Notes: a model not told the origin generated them from the letters alone. Numbered from the stretch's first letter, positions 37,913-47,314 are shown. The stretch is DNA of 64,000 bases from Lujinxingia litoralis (GCF_003260125.1 NZ_QHKO01000010.1:62001-126000); one strand, 5' to 3'. Program-made: numbers and translations.

Positions 37913-38923
37913 TCACATCCAGCCGCCGAGTTCGGCTTTGAGCGGACGCGACATCAGGTCGGTGACCGCCTGACGGGTGTCTTTCCCCTCGTAGATCACC
38001 TGGTAGACCTGCTCGCTGATCGGCATCTCCACCCCGATCTTCTCGGCCAGATTATGCACGCTCCGCGAGGTTTTGATGCCCTCGGCGACCATGTTCATCT
38101 CACTCAAGATCGCGTCGATGGTCATGCCCTGCCCCAGCTTATAACCCACAGTGCGATTGCGGCTTAAGCCGCCGGTACAGGTGAGCACCAGGTCGCCCAT
38201 CCCCGCCAGCCCGGTGAGCGTGAGCGGGTTGGCCCCCATCCGCACGCCCAGACGCGTGATCTCGTTGAGACCACGCGTGATCATGCCGGCCGAGGCGTTC
38301 AAGCCCAGCTCCATCCCGCTGACCGCGCCGGAGGCAATCGCGATCACGTTTTTAAGCGCCCCGCCGATCTCCACGCCCACCACATCGTTGGACGTGTACG
38401 CCCGAAAATACGTGGTGCTGAACACCTGCTGAACCTTCACCGCCAGACGGTGATTGTACGACGCGATGGTCACCGCGGTGGGCTTCTGCGCGGCGACCTC
38501 TTTGGCGAAGCTCGGCCCGGAGAGGTAGCACAAAAAGGGGTGGAAGCGCGGGGCGAGCACATCTTCGAGGATCTCGCTGACGAGCATCAAGGAGTCGTTC
38601 TCAATCCCCTTGGTCGCGCTGACAATCGGAATGCCATCAGGCAGGTAGGGAGCCGCCTGCCCCATGACCTCGCGGAGCACGTGGCTGGGAGGCACCGAGA
38701 CGATCATCTCCCGATCGCTCACCGCTTCCTTCATATCATGGGTCGCCCGCAGAGTTTCGGGCAGCCGATGACCGGCCAGATAGGTGGTGTTCTCCCGGCT
38801 CTGGTTGATGGACGTCACCAGGTCCGGCTCATGCACCCACATCAGGACCTCGTGGCCCTGATCCGCCAGAAGTTTGGCCAGCGCCGTCCCCCAGGAACCA
38901 CCTCCGATCACACCGATCTTCAT
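37913..38923 (-). CDS. gpsA: Glycerol-3-phosphate dehydrogenase [NAD(P)+]
   Basis: 336 residues. It has the Rossmann start KIGVIGGGSWGTALAKLL, then SATKGIEND, CYLSGPSFAKEVA, GVEIGGALKNVIAIASG and LAGMGDLVLTCTGGLSRN, all GpsA hallmarks. It makes sn-glycerol-3-phosphate for phospholipids in the cytoplasm. The start is the ATG at 38923, with GGAG six bases upstream; in-frame starts at 38929 and 38935 precede it without better sites. Confidence 0.97.
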   Translation of the reverse strand: MKIGVIGGGSWGTALAKLLADQGHEVLMWVHEPDLVTSINQSRENTTYLAGHRLPETLRATHDMKEAVSDREMIVSVPPSHVLREVMGQAAPYLPDGIPIVSATKGIENDSLMLVSEILEDVLAPRFHPFLCYLSGPSFAKEVAAQKPTAVTIASYNHRLAVKVQQVFSTTYFRAYTSNDVVGVEIGGALKNVIAIASGAVSGMELGLNASAGMITRGLNEITRLGVRMGANPLTLTGLAGMGDLVLTCTGGLSRNRTVGYKLGQGMTIDAILSEMNMVAEGIKTSRSVHNLAEKIGVEMPISEQVYQVIYEGKDTRQAVTDLMSRPLKAELGGWM

Positions 38924-38970
38924 GAGCATCTCCACACATCGCGTACGTGATTAAATAGCAAAACGTTCAT

Positions 38971-39486
38971 TCAGGCGTTGCGTGTACGACGGCGCAACAT
39001 CCGCAGGGTTTCGGCCGGATGGCCAAACACCTCGTGGAGGCGCTCGTTGGCATCGCGCATCTCCTGAACCAGGTTCTCGGCCAGCGCATCAACCAGGCGC
39101 AGCGCCACGGTGTCGCCGGCCTGGAACATCGCCTCAAAACGCTCGCGGTCCAGCTTCAAGACCACGCTGCGCTCCAGGGCCATCGCCGAGCTGTGGTGGT
39201 GCCAGGGCCGGGCCAGATAGGCCAGCGCCAAAAAGGCACCGGGGCGAGCGATCTGCTCGACCTTGCGCCCCGAGGGCGGGCGCGTCAGCGCCTGCTCCAC
39301 GCGTCCCGAGACAAGAATATAACAGGACTGGCCCTGACGCCCGACCGCCCAGAGCATCTCGCGGGGTGCCAGAGTGCGCAGGTCACAGGCGTTGATCAGG
39401 CGGTCAAACTCCGCGCCAGTGAGCGCGTTGAAGAAGGGGCGCTCGCGCAGCACCTCGCGCGCCAGGCGGTGGCGATCCATGCTCAT
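38971..39486 (-). CDS. Cyclic nucleotide-binding domain protein (second of pair)
   Basis: 171 residues. A single cNMP-binding-type beta barrel (about 15-130: ERPFFNALTGAEFDRLINAC, YILVSGRVEQAL, GAFLALAYLA, SVVLKLDRERFEAMF) ends in a helical tail with no DNA-binding HTH. The phosphate-binding cassette is divergent (no clear GE..L...R.A), so ligand binding is uncertain. It starts 25 bases downstream of a related gene; the pair probably forms a dimer or a duplicated sensor. Confidence 0.82.
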   Translation of the reverse strand: MSMDRHRLAREVLRERPFFNALTGAEFDRLINACDLRTLAPREMLWAVGRQGQSCYILVSGRVEQALTRPPSGRKVEQIARPGAFLALAYLARPWHHHSSAMALERSVVLKLDRERFEAMFQAGDTVALRLVDALAENLVQEMRDANERLHEVFGHPAETLRMLRRRTRNA

Positions 39487-39511
39487 GGGCAGCGTCCTGC
39501 GTTGCGGTGGC

Positions 39512-40057
39512 TCAGGCCTTGCGAAGGCGACCGAGCATCTCGTGAAGTTGGCTCTCGAAGGCGTCAATATGGCGATCCGGATCCTCAAAGAGCTCTTGAA
39601 CCCGCTCGTCGGTCCGGCGGCGGCGCTCTCCCACCGTGCGCGCCAGCTCCAGGATGATCTTATAGGCGGCCAAACTCCCGGCCTGACGCAGGGCCTCAAA
39701 CGAGGTGCGCCGCAGCTTAAGCACCTGGCCCGCACGCACCACCCCCACAGTGGCCGAACGTGGTCCGCCTTCGATAAGCGACATCTCTCCGACCACTGTT
39801 CCCTGCTCCAACGTGGCCAGGACCACCTTCTCTCCCACTGGCGAGACGGCGGAAACTTCCAGCTGGCCGGAACACACGATGTAGAGAGCATCGGAGTCAT
39901 CCCCCTGCTCAAAGAGCAGGTCGCCGACCTCGGTGGCCTCGGTGGTGCAGGCTTCTTTCACCCTGGCGAGTTCCTCGGCGCTCAGGTGCTGGAAAAGCTC
40001 CAGTGATGTGAAAACCGAGCTCTCCAGAGGGGATTCGCCAGCAGGGGTTGAGCTCAT
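39512..40057 (-). CDS. Cyclic nucleotide-binding domain protein (first of pair)
   Basis: 181 residues. The cNMP-binding domain (about 15-135) is well preserved: LYIVCSGQLEVS and a cassette GEMSLIEGGPRSATVGV close to the consensus GE.SLL...PR.AT. A helical C-terminus without an HTH follows. It resembles regulatory-subunit or CRP sensor domains, but its output is unknown. It is upstream of and co-oriented with the more divergent paralogue. The ribosome site is weak (GAG six bases before ATG). Confidence 0.85.
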   Translation of the reverse strand: MSSTPAGESPLESSVFTSLELFQHLSAEELARVKEACTTEATEVGDLLFEQGDDSDALYIVCSGQLEVSAVSPVGEKVVLATLEQGTVVGEMSLIEGGPRSATVGVVRAGQVLKLRRTSFEALRQAGSLAAYKIILELARTVGERRRRTDERVQELFEDPDRHIDAFESQLHEMLGRLRKA

Positions 40058-40154
40058 AGGGGACTCAATCAGAGGGCAGAATACAGGCGCAACAGGTGCG
40101 CAACCATTTGCGAGGAAAGTACGCCGGCGGCGCCTGGCATCAGGCCGTTAGAAG

Positions 40155-40179
40155 CGGGCGCATCCGCCGGATGCGCCCG
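40155..40179. other. Perfect 11-bp inverted repeat in a 384-base gap
   Basis: Arms CGGGCGCATCC and GGATGCGCCCG around GCC, without a T run. It lies between the divergent cNMP-binding gene (start 40057) and the CHRD gene (start 40442). It could be an RNA hairpin in the cNMP-gene leader or a protein site. The rest of 40058-40441 holds no gene. Confidence 0.5.
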
Positions 40180-40441
40180 AAAGTGTATCGGTGCTCCGGT
40201 CGGGGTGCAACCGCTCAGCGGGCGAGCCACAAGCCGGCCCCCGGCCCCCCTGCCGGCGACCAGCATCGGGTTTGACCATCTTAGAGACATGTCGAAATTC
40301 ACACTATTCGCATCTCAACGTCCCCCCCTCCAGGCCCGCCGTGGCGATCGGAGGACGATGTTGATCATCGGCTGGTAGATGGCACCGGGAGAAAAAGCCC
40401 CCGGGAGCCGGCGAAGCCGCACCAACCCAAGGAGCAGTACT

Positions 40442-41392
40442 ATGAGAACGATGCGATGGTTGAGCGTTCTTCTCCTCGGTCCGATCGCCGCCCTGCAGTG
40501 GGGCTGTGGCACCGAGTCCGATCCTTTTGATGACGTCACTCAGAGCTACTCCAGCGCGTTGGCCGGCGACTTCATGGAGCCGCCGGTCGCGTCGACCGGC
40601 CGGGGCACGATCGATGTGCGCCTGACCGATAACAACACCCTGCGCGTTGAGGGTGACTTCCGCGACCTGGTCGCCGATCTGCGTGCCGACGGTGCCAGCG
40701 CGGTTCACCTGCGAGAAGACACCGATCAGGAAAGCGGGCGCAGCCTCTTTACCTTTGATCTGGAAGTCGATGACGACGATCGCGGGGCCAACTTCTCTCA
40801 GAACATCGATCTGAGCGAGGCCCAGGTTCAGGCCTTCCGGGCCGGACGCTACTACATCACCGTGCACTCCGAAGCCTACCCCGATGGCGAGCTGCGGGCG
40901 CAGCTCAACGAATCGGCCCCGGATGTCTCGGGCATCGATGATTCCTGGGGTCTGATTCTGGACACCGACGCCGAGCCTCATACCGTGGACAGCGACGCCG
41001 CGGGCTGGGCCTGGGCGGTGCTACGCCGCGATGACACACTGGTGGTCAGCGGGGTGGTCGACGATCTCTCCAGCGCACTGGTCGAGATCAGCGGCAGCGC
41101 GGCCAACATTCACGACACCGATGATGACCAAAGCACGGGCCCGGTGCTCTTTAACATGGACTACGAGATGATCGACGCCAACAGCGTGCGCTTCTGGTAC
41201 ACCGCGACGCTGAGCCAGTCGGAGGTCTCGAGCATGAAGTCCGGAAACTTCTACATCAACGTGACCACCGAGAATCATCAGGATGGTGAGGTCCGCGCCG
41301 ACATCAACCACGATGATCGCAACTTCTTCGAAGAGATCTGGGACGACGTGTTGGACAATCGCGATCCCACCACCGAAGAGCCTCCCTTCTAA
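40442..41392 (+). CDS. Lipoprotein with two CHRD domains
   Basis: 316 residues. The signal peptide ends in a lipobox-like LQWGC. Two CHRD modules follow: about 50-160 (RGTIDVRLTDNNTLRVEGDF, SAVHLRED, VQAFRAGRYYITVHSEAYPDGELRAQL) and about 190-295 (SGVVDDLSSALVEI, MKSGNFYINVTTENHQDGEVRADI). CHRD domains occur in eukaryotic chordin and in many bacterial surface proteins; their function in bacteria is unsettled. The acidic Asp-rich loops might bind cations. The ATG has AAGGAG seven bases upstream. Confidence 0.88.
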   Translation: MRTMRWLSVLLLGPIAALQWGCGTESDPFDDVTQSYSSALAGDFMEPPVASTGRGTIDVRLTDNNTLRVEGDFRDLVADLRADGASAVHLREDTDQESGRSLFTFDLEVDDDDRGANFSQNIDLSEAQVQAFRAGRYYITVHSEAYPDGELRAQLNESAPDVSGIDDSWGLILDTDAEPHTVDSDAAGWAWAVLRRDDTLVVSGVVDDLSSALVEISGSAANIHDTDDDQSTGPVLFNMDYEMIDANSVRFWYTATLSQSEVSSMKSGNFYINVTTENHQDGEVRADINHDDRNFFEEIWDDVLDNRDPTTEEPPF

Positions 41393-41419
41393 GCTCGCCA
41401 CTTGTGCATCGTGTGCCTC

Positions 41420-41456
41420 AAAAGCCCGGCCCTGAACATCAGGGCCGGGCTTTTTT
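41420..41456. terminator. Terminator between the CHRD gene and folA
   Basis: Arms of at least 14 bases (AAGCCCGGCCCTGA and TCAGGGCCGGGCTT) around ACA, with A and T runs on both flanks. The folA stop codon (41439) lies inside it, so the last folA codons are part of the stem. Confidence 0.93.
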
Positions 41457-42011
41457 GAGGCTCTCGGGCAGCTCGGCGCCCGGGATTCTCACCGGCATCA
41501 TCGCCCGGGGCGCCGGGCTAAGGGGCACCAGCTCCACGATGGTAAAAGCCAGGGCATGGCGAGCATCGGCCGGATGAAACTCCGTGCGAACCACCTCCCA
41601 CTCCCGGCTGTCAAAGCTCGGAAAGAAGGTGTCCCCCGGATGCCGCCCGTGCACCAGGGTGAGAATGAGGCGATCGGCCATCGGCAGGGTCTGCTCATAG
41701 AGCGTGGCGCCCCCGCCGATCATCGCCTCCTCGGCCCCCAGCTCCTCCCGGGCATAGGTGAGCGCGGCGTCCAAATCGCCAAAAACCCGGGCCCCCGGCG
41801 CGCGAAAGTCCTCGTGGCGGGAGAGCACCAGGTTGGGGCGATCTTTGAGCGGGGCTCCCAGCGATTCAAAGGTCTTGCGCCCCATGATCACCGGGCGGCC
41901 CAGCGTGCGCCGCTTAAAGTGACGAAAGTCATCGGGGAGCCTCCAGAGGAGGTCGTTCTGGCCGCCGATGGCCATTCCCTCGTCGAGGGCGGCGATGAGG
42001 ACGATGTCCAT
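41439..42011 (-). CDS. folA: Dihydrofolate reductase
   Basis: 190 residues. DHFR words: DEGMAIGGQNDLLWRLPDDFRHFK, GRPVIMGRKTFESLG, RPNLVLSR, AMIGGGATLYEQ and DTFFP. It regenerates tetrahydrofolate after the ThyA reaction. The C-terminus is about 25 residues longer than E. coli FolA and runs into the terminator stem. It begins three bases after the thyA stop, so it is in the same operon. Confidence 0.96.
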   Translation of the reverse strand: MDIVLIAALDEGMAIGGQNDLLWRLPDDFRHFKRRTLGRPVIMGRKTFESLGAPLKDRPNLVLSRHEDFRAPGARVFGDLDAALTYAREELGAEEAMIGGGATLYEQTLPMADRLILTLVHGRHPGDTFFPSFDSREWEVVRTEFHPADARHALAFTIVELVPLSPAPRAMMPVRIPGAELPESLKKARP

Positions 42012-42014
42012 GAT

Positions 42015-42809
42015 TCAGACCGCGATCGGAGCCGCGATCTTCGGGTGCGACTCATACCCCTCGATGCGGATGTCGTCGTAGGTGAACGCGTCGATGTCGC
42101 GGACCTCGGGGTTGAGCCAGAGCCTGGGCAGCGGCCGGGGCTCACGGGAGAGCTGCAACCGGGCCTGCTCCAGGTGGTTGAGGTAGAGGTGCGCGTCTCC
42201 AAGGGTGTGCACAAAATCGCCCGGCTCAAGTCCCACGACCTGCGCGACCATCGCCGTCAAGAGCGCGTAGGAGGCGATGTTAAAGGGCAGTCCCAGAAAG
42301 ATATCGGCACTGCGCTGGTAGAGCTGGCAGCTGAGCTTGCCCTCGGCCACATAGAACTGAAAAAGCGTGTGACAGGGCGGCAGCGCCATCGACTCCACCT
42401 CGGCCACGTTCCAGGCGCTGACAATATGTCGGCGCGAATGCGGTCGGGTGCGCAGCTGCTCAATGAGGCGAGCGATCTGATCGATATGTTCCCCGCCAGG
42501 GGTGGGCCAGGAGCGCCACTGCACGCCGTAGACCGGCCCCAGGTTGCCCTCCGCGTCGGCCCATTCATCCCAGATGCGCACCTTATTCTCTTTCAGGTAC
42601 GCGATGTTGGAGTCGCCGCGCAGAAACCACAGCAGTTCGTGGATGATTGAGCGAAAGTGCAGCTTCTTGGTCGTGACCGCCGGAAAGCCCCGGGAGAGGT
42701 CGAAGCGCATCTGGTGGCCGAAGATGCCTTGAGTACCCGTACCGGTGCGATCATCGCGCACGGTGCCGTGTTCCAGCACGTGGGCCATCAGGTCGAGATA
42801 GGCTTGCAT
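42015..42809 (-). CDS. thyA: Thymidylate synthase
   Basis: 264 residues, the same length as E. coli ThyA. Hallmarks: [26 protein letters not shown], the catalytic Cys in [30 protein letters not shown] and GDAHLYLNH. It methylates dUMP to dTMP using methylene-tetrahydrofolate. It is the middle gene of NYN-thyA-folA, 20 bases after the NYN stop. Confidence 0.98.
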   Translation of the reverse strand: MQAYLDLMAHVLEHGTVRDDRTGTGTQGIFGHQMRFDLSRGFPAVTTKKLHFRSIIHELLWFLRGDSNIAYLKENKVRIWDEWADAEGNLGPVYGVQWRSWPTPGGEHIDQIARLIEQLRTRPHSRRHIVSAWNVAEVESMALPPCHTLFQFYVAEGKLSCQLYQRSADIFLGLPFNIASYALLTAMVAQVVGLEPGDFVHTLGDAHLYLNHLEQARLQLSREPRPLPRLWLNPEVRDIDAFTYDDIRIEGYESHPKIAAPIAV

Positions 42810-42829
42810 GGTGTTGACTCGCGCAGAAA

Positions 42830-43705
42830 TCAGGCCTGAGGGCCAAAGCCCAGGATGATATAGCCGCCCGACTTCTCGTCTTTTTTCAGCTCCAGAAGTC
42901 CGCGTTTTTCGGCATCTTCGAGCAGATCGCTGAAGTTGCGATAGCCGTAAAAGGTTTCGGAGAAGTGCGGCTTCTTGCGCTTGATCGTCTGTTTGACCAT
43001 CGAGCCCCAGATGTTCTCGTCGCGCTCTCGGAAGAGGGACTCGGTGGTGTCCAGCACCAGGTCGAGTGCCTCTTCCTTGGAGCCGACCTCATCGGCCTTG
43101 GTGTGCTGATCCTCTTTCACAGGAGCAGGGGGCGCCGGGGCCTCGGCGGGGCTGCTGGCCGGACTGCTGGCAGGCTGGCGCGGCCGGGAGCTCTGGCGGT
43201 CGCGGCCCTTGTTCTTCTCGGCCTTCTTTGACTTGCGCTTATCGCGCACCAGATCGTCGTAGAAGATGTACTCGTCGCAGTTCTCGATCAAGAGATCCGA
43301 GGAGGAGTTCTTGACTCCCACACCGATCACTTTCTTGTTATTTTCCCGCAACTTACTCACCAGCGGCGAGAAGTCCGAGTCTCCGCTGATGATCACAAAG
43401 AGGTCGACGTGGCTCTTGGTGTAGCAGAGGTCCAGGGCGTCGACGACCATGCGGATGTCGGCGGAGTTTTTGCCCGAGTAGCTGACGTGAGGAATTTCGA
43501 TGAGTTCAAAGGCCGACTCGTGCATCGGCTTCTTGGACGACTTGTAGCGGTCCCAGTCCGCGTAGGCCTTTTTGACCACGATGTTGCCCTTGTCGAGCAG
43601 GCGCTGGAGGACCAGGTGGATGTCGAAGTCGTTGTACTTCGCGTCTTTGGCGCCGATAACGACGTTCTCAAAGTCGGCGAAGATCGCGATATTTGGTGCG
43701 TCCAT
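42830..43705 (-). CDS. NYN (LabA/PIN-like) domain protein with winged-helix tail
   Basis: 291 residues. The NYN nuclease-like domain (1-165) has the acidic residues expected for metal binding: [22 protein letters not shown] and [13 protein letters not shown] Lys/Arg-rich then Pro/Ala-rich linker (about 170-215) leads to a C-terminal domain (about 220-290: [36 protein letters not shown]) resembling an OST-HTH/LOTUS RNA-binding winged helix. RNA cleavage or binding is inferred. It heads the thyA-folA operon, an unexpected pairing. Confidence 0.87.
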   Translation of the reverse strand: MDAPNIAIFADFENVVIGAKDAKYNDFDIHLVLQRLLDKGNIVVKKAYADWDRYKSSKKPMHESAFELIEIPHVSYSGKNSADIRMVVDALDLCYTKSHVDLFVIISGDSDFSPLVSKLRENNKKVIGVGVKNSSSDLLIENCDEYIFYDDLVRDKRKSKKAEKNKGRDRQSSRPRQPASSPASSPAEAPAPPAPVKEDQHTKADEVGSKEEALDLVLDTTESLFRERDENIWGSMVKQTIKRKKPHFSETFYGYRNFSDLLEDAEKRGLLELKKDEKSGGYIILGFGPQA

Positions 43706-43706
43706 A

Positions 43707-43719
43707 AAGGATGATCCTT
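43707..43719. promoter_or_regulatory. Palindrome covering the NYN gene ribosome site
   Basis: AAGGATGATCCTT is symmetric about its central base and contains the Shine-Dalgarno of the NYN gene on the reverse strand (AAGGAT, eight bases before ATG). It could be an operator or a self-pairing translational control site. Confidence 0.35.
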
Positions 43720-43949
43720 GGGGAAATTTGATTCGGCAAAAGGGCTCTAAAAAGCGCGAGCTGCGCTCGCAAGGTAGCGGATGATAGCGGCGGCGCGCAA
43801 CCAACCAGACGGTGGCGCGCCGCCGCCCGCAGGAGCCTTGCCCAAAGGCAGGGGGGAGCTTAGGGTTCGGGCACGCCGGCGCCGGGAACTGAGTCCTGAG
43901 CCGGAGCACACCACGGGATCTTTGCCCCTAAAAAAACAGGAGTGTTTGG

Positions 43950-44345
43950 ATGAGATTTCTGCACACGATGCTGCGCGTGGGTGATCTGGAGCGCTCGATC
44001 ACCTTCTACACCCAGGTGCTGGGCATGGAGCTCTTGCGTCGCAAGGACTTCCCTGATGGCAAGTTCACGCTGGCGTTTCTGGGCTACGGTCCGGAGGCGA
44101 CCCACCCGGCTCTGGAGCTGACTTATAACTGGGATAAAGAGAGCTACGATCTGGGCGATGCCTACGGGCATATCGCGCTGGGCGTGGACGATATCTACAA
44201 GGCCTGCGAAGACATCGCGGCGGCCGGCGGCAAAGTGGTACGGGAGCCCGGTCCGATGAAGCATGGCTCCACCGTGATCGCCTTCGTCGAGGACCCCGAC
44301 GGATACAAGGTGGAGCTGATTGAGCTGGGCACCCAGGGGAACTGA
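43950..44345 (+). CDS. gloA: Lactoylglutathione lyase (glyoxalase I)
   Basis: 131 residues. It is a VOC-fold protein with the GloA signature: [44 protein letters not shown] and [12 protein letters not shown]; metal ligands are His5, a Glu in LELTYNW, His in YGHIA and the final Glu. It converts the methylglyoxal-glutathione adduct to lactoylglutathione. AGGAG lies seven bases upstream of the ATG. It converges on the histidine kinase gene. Confidence 0.96.
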   Translation: MRFLHTMLRVGDLERSITFYTQVLGMELLRRKDFPDGKFTLAFLGYGPEATHPALELTYNWDKESYDLGDAYGHIALGVDDIYKACEDIAAAGGKVVREPGPMKHGSTVIAFVEDPDGYKVELIELGTQGN

Positions 44346-44368
44346 CGCCCGGCGCGCTGCCCGCGGGC

Positions 44369-46480
44369 TTACCCTCGGGACGAGGGCCGGACCGCGGGCA
44401 GCGCGAGCTGAAAGCGAGCGCCCTGCTCCGAGGGACACAGGCGCAGTTCGCCCTTGAGCTCATGAGCGATCGAGCGGGAGAGCGAGAGCCCCAGCCCGGT
44501 CCCCTTCCCCACGGGCTTCGTGGTGAAAAAGGGATCAAAGACGCGCTCGCGAAGATCGTCGGGCACACCGGGCCCCCGATCTTCGACTTCGAGGATCACC
44601 CGGTCGCGGCGCGGAAAGAGTCGCAGCGTGATCTGACGCCGCTCCTCGGGAAGCTCTTCCACCGCATGCAGCGCGTTGACTACCAGATTCACCACAATCT
44701 GGGTCAGACGCGAGGGGTCGGCGACCACCCGGGGAGTGGGTTGCAGATCGGTGGAGAGGGTCGTCCCCGGGCTCAACTGAGCCCGGGTCAGACGCAACGC
44801 CGCGTCAATGGCTTCGGCCGGCTCTACCGGCTCCTCCAGCGGCTCCTCGGAGCGATGGGCAATGGCGAGCATGTCGCTGACGATATGAGCGACACGCTCA
44901 CACCCGGATTCGGCCGCCTGCAGCGAGCTCTGCATCTCGTCTAAAAGCTCAAAGAGCTCCACGTGCTCATTGTCAGCGTCGGTCAGGATGTGAGACCGGA
45001 GCGACTCCGGCAGCTCTTCGACCGATTCCCGGGCGAAGGCCACATTGCTGCGGATGTACGCCAGGGGGTTATTGATCTCGTGGGCCACCCCGGCGGCCAG
45101 GGTGCCCACCGCCGCCAGGCGATCGATCTGAGCCAGGCGCTGCTGCATCGCCTGGCTCTCCGAGATGTCACGGGCCAGCAGGGCATAGATCGGCTGGGGG
45201 TCGGCGTCGGCACCGACCAGCGTAAACTCCACCGGGATCCAGGGATCGGCGTCGGGATCGCGAGAGCGCACCTGGTAGATACGCGTGCAGCGCTCCTCCT
45301 CGTCGGCGTCGGCTGCCAGCAGACGCTCCAGGCACTCAGAGAACTCTGAGGGCTCAAGGTCGGCGGCCACCTCCAGGCATTCAAAGAGCGAGCGCCCCAG
45401 CGCCTCCTGGCGTGAGCATCCGAAGAGCTCGGTGGCCCGCGGGTTCCAGCCGCTGATGATCGCCTCGGGCCCGAAGGTCACGATGCCCTCGGGAGCGTTG
45501 TTGATCAGCATGTGCACCCGCAGCTCCCCTCCGGCCATGCGCTCGCGCAGCTCAATCTCCTGATCACAGAGCTGACGGTAGTGCCAGACAAGCCCCAGAA
45601 AGATGATCGTGAACCCACCGGCCTTGGTCAGCAACGAAGCCATGAACCCGGCGTCAAAGAGCGCCGCCGAGGCCAGCGCCGCGTACATCTGACTGGCGGT
45701 CAGTGCAATCGCGCTCAACCAGAGCGCAAAGGAAAACACGCTCCGATAAACGCGATCGATCACCGGAAAGATCACCAGCAGTAGGAGCGCAAATAGGATC
45801 AACGCCGGGAGGTCCAGCGGTCGCGAGAAGACGCCTTCCGGGGAGAGCTCCAGCGGCAGGACGGTGGCACGGGCCGTAAGCCACACGCTCACACAGGCCA
45901 ACACTCCAAAGAGAAGCGTCACCCCCACCAACGCCAGGCTCCGTCGGGCCCGCGTCGAGCGTAGCCCCCTCCTGCGGACCATCCCCGCCCACAGGCTGGC
46001 AATCACAAAGAGCGCCCCGGTGAAGGTCTGCGCGATGGCCCAGGTGTAGAGCAGAAATGCCACCGGATTGGCGACCTGGAAAAAAAAGCCCTGAAAGGCC
46101 ATCAGGTGCAGCCCCGAAATAAACGCCGACCACAGCGCGACCGAGGCGATCATGGCCGCAACAACATCGGGGTGCTGACGGGCGCGAGCCACGGCCAGCG
46201 CCGCGGTGGCCAGCGAAAGACAAACCACCGTCCATTCCAGGAGCGTGTAGAGGGTGGCCCCGAACATCAGGCGCTGCACCCCCAGATGCTCGGGATAGGC
46301 GTCGGCGTCCAGCGCCTCGATCATGGCTTCGTCGATCCCGCGCGCGGAGAGATCGATGCCAACCAGGGCCAGGAGCCCGGGCAATGCGCAGAGCAGGATC
46401 ACCGCCATAAACAGTGCCACGCGGCAGGACCGACTCCAGCGGCTGCTGGCTGAATCTTCTACCCGAGCATCCCCCGACAC
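44369..46480 (-). CDS. Orphan sensor histidine kinase with multi-helix sensor and PAS domain
   Basis: 703 residues from a GTG preceded by GGGGGAGGG. Seven or eight hydrophobic segments (about 20-300) form an integral sensor. A PAS domain follows (about 320-440, MLINNAPEGIVTFGPEAIISGWNP), then HisKA (VAHEINNPLAYIRSNV) and ATPase motifs (IVVNLVVNALHAV, EVEDRGPGVPDD, FDPFFTTKPVGKGTGLGLSLS). A paralogue with the same architecture is at 31071-33053. No response regulator is adjacent to either. Confidence 0.93.
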   Translation of the reverse strand: MSGDARVEDSASSRWSRSCRVALFMAVILLCALPGLLALVGIDLSARGIDEAMIEALDADAYPEHLGVQRLMFGATLYTLLEWTVVCLSLATAALAVARARQHPDVVAAMIASVALWSAFISGLHLMAFQGFFFQVANPVAFLLYTWAIAQTFTGALFVIASLWAGMVRRRGLRSTRARRSLALVGVTLLFGVLACVSVWLTARATVLPLELSPEGVFSRPLDLPALILFALLLLVIFPVIDRVYRSVFSFALWLSAIALTASQMYAALASAALFDAGFMASLLTKAGGFTIIFLGLVWHYRQLCDQEIELRERMAGGELRVHMLINNAPEGIVTFGPEAIISGWNPRATELFGCSRQEALGRSLFECLEVAADLEPSEFSECLERLLAADADEEERCTRIYQVRSRDPDADPWIPVEFTLVGADADPQPIYALLARDISESQAMQQRLAQIDRLAAVGTLAAGVAHEINNPLAYIRSNVAFARESVEELPESLRSHILTDADNEHVELFELLDEMQSSLQAAESGCERVAHIVSDMLAIAHRSEEPLEEPVEPAEAIDAALRLTRAQLSPGTTLSTDLQPTPRVVADPSRLTQIVVNLVVNALHAVEELPEERRQITLRLFPRRDRVILEVEDRGPGVPDDLRERVFDPFFTTKPVGKGTGLGLSLSRSIAHELKGELRLCPSEQGARFQLALPAVRPSSRG

Positions 46481-46543
46481 ATTCCCTCCCCCTGACGAGC
46501 GTGATCAGGCCTCCCCCCCCCGCTGGCCAACGAGCTCAGCGTG

Positions 46544-46813
46544 CTAGAACCCCATGGCCTCAGCCAGATGCGTCTCACAGAGGGCGCTCGCATCGCCCGA
46601 TTGCTCACGAAGCGTCTCGCAGCCCTGGCAGCGCTCGGACTGGGCGTAAACCTTCTGATCGCGGGCCTGCTGGTCGAGCTCCATCAGACGTTCCTGCGCC
46701 CGCGCACTGGCCGGCACGAAGCTGGAGACATCCCAGCCGGGCTTGTTTTTCAGGGCGCGCACGCCCTCCTGAATCACGCGTTTTTTATGGCGGTTGCTGT
46801 ACTGATCCGACAT
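46544..46813 (-). CDS. Small protein with C-terminal Cys cluster
   Basis: 89 residues; the start MSDQYSNRH has GGAGGAG upstream. A basic first third (NRHKKRVIQEGVRALKNKPGWD) and a helical middle lead to SERCQGCETL ... ALCETHLAEAMGF, where three Cys and a His could bind zinc. No family is recognised. It lies 68 bases downstream of the dodecin gene on the same strand and 63 bases upstream of the histidine kinase gene. Confidence 0.65.
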   Translation of the reverse strand: MSDQYSNRHKKRVIQEGVRALKNKPGWDVSSFVPASARAQERLMELDQQARDQKVYAQSERCQGCETLREQSGDASALCETHLAEAMGF

Positions 46814-46881
46814 CCGCTCCTCCTCCCTGGCGAACTTCTCCACAGGCCTGACTTGCTCGCCGGATCTACCGAAGATTCGGG

Positions 46882-47091
46882 TCATCCGTCGAGCGTAAAG
46901 CCCACCTCGATCATCACCTGATAATGGGCCACTTTGCCCTGGTCGACATGACCACGCGTCTCCTTGATCTCAAACCAGCGTATGTTGCGCACAGAGTCTC
47001 CGGCACGGGCCAGGGCATTATCGACGGCGGCCTCAATCCCATCTGGCGAGGATCCGACGAGTTTGATCACTTTGTACACGTGGTCGCTCAT
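46882..47091 (-). CDS. Dodecin (flavin-binding)
   Basis: 69 residues, the full family length. It has the dodecin pattern [26 protein letters not shown], then [14 protein letters not shown] with the flavin-stacking Trp, and [13 protein letters not shown]. Dodecamers store or buffer flavin, and in some bacteria CoA. The start has AAGGAGGAAGG before it, among the strongest ribosome sites in the window. It is divergent from the photolyase gene, a flavoenzyme. Confidence 0.95.
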   Translation of the reverse strand: MSDHVYKVIKLVGSSPDGIEAAVDNALARAGDSVRNIRWFEIKETRGHVDQGKVAHYQVMIEVGFTLDG

Positions 47092-47314
47092 ATCCTTCCT
47101 CCTTGAACCGGCGCACGGACCGGTCTTCATCCCATCCATTTCAGGGGGCCCCCGGCGGGCATCCCTTCGCCGCGGAGAACCTGCACACCTGAAAAACGAA
47201 AGCCAGCGACGATCAACCACTTGACCTTTGAGCAGGGTGGCGACACTTCCCGGCGCTCCCCGACAAACCCATTCCCGGGGGAGGTTCTTCACACGTATCT
47301 GATCGAGGTAAGTA

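Noticed and set aside
40180-40441. Riboswitch in the leader of the CHRD gene
   Set aside because: G/C-rich stems near 40380-40430 do not match the conserved core of any riboswitch class I know. No support beyond base composition.
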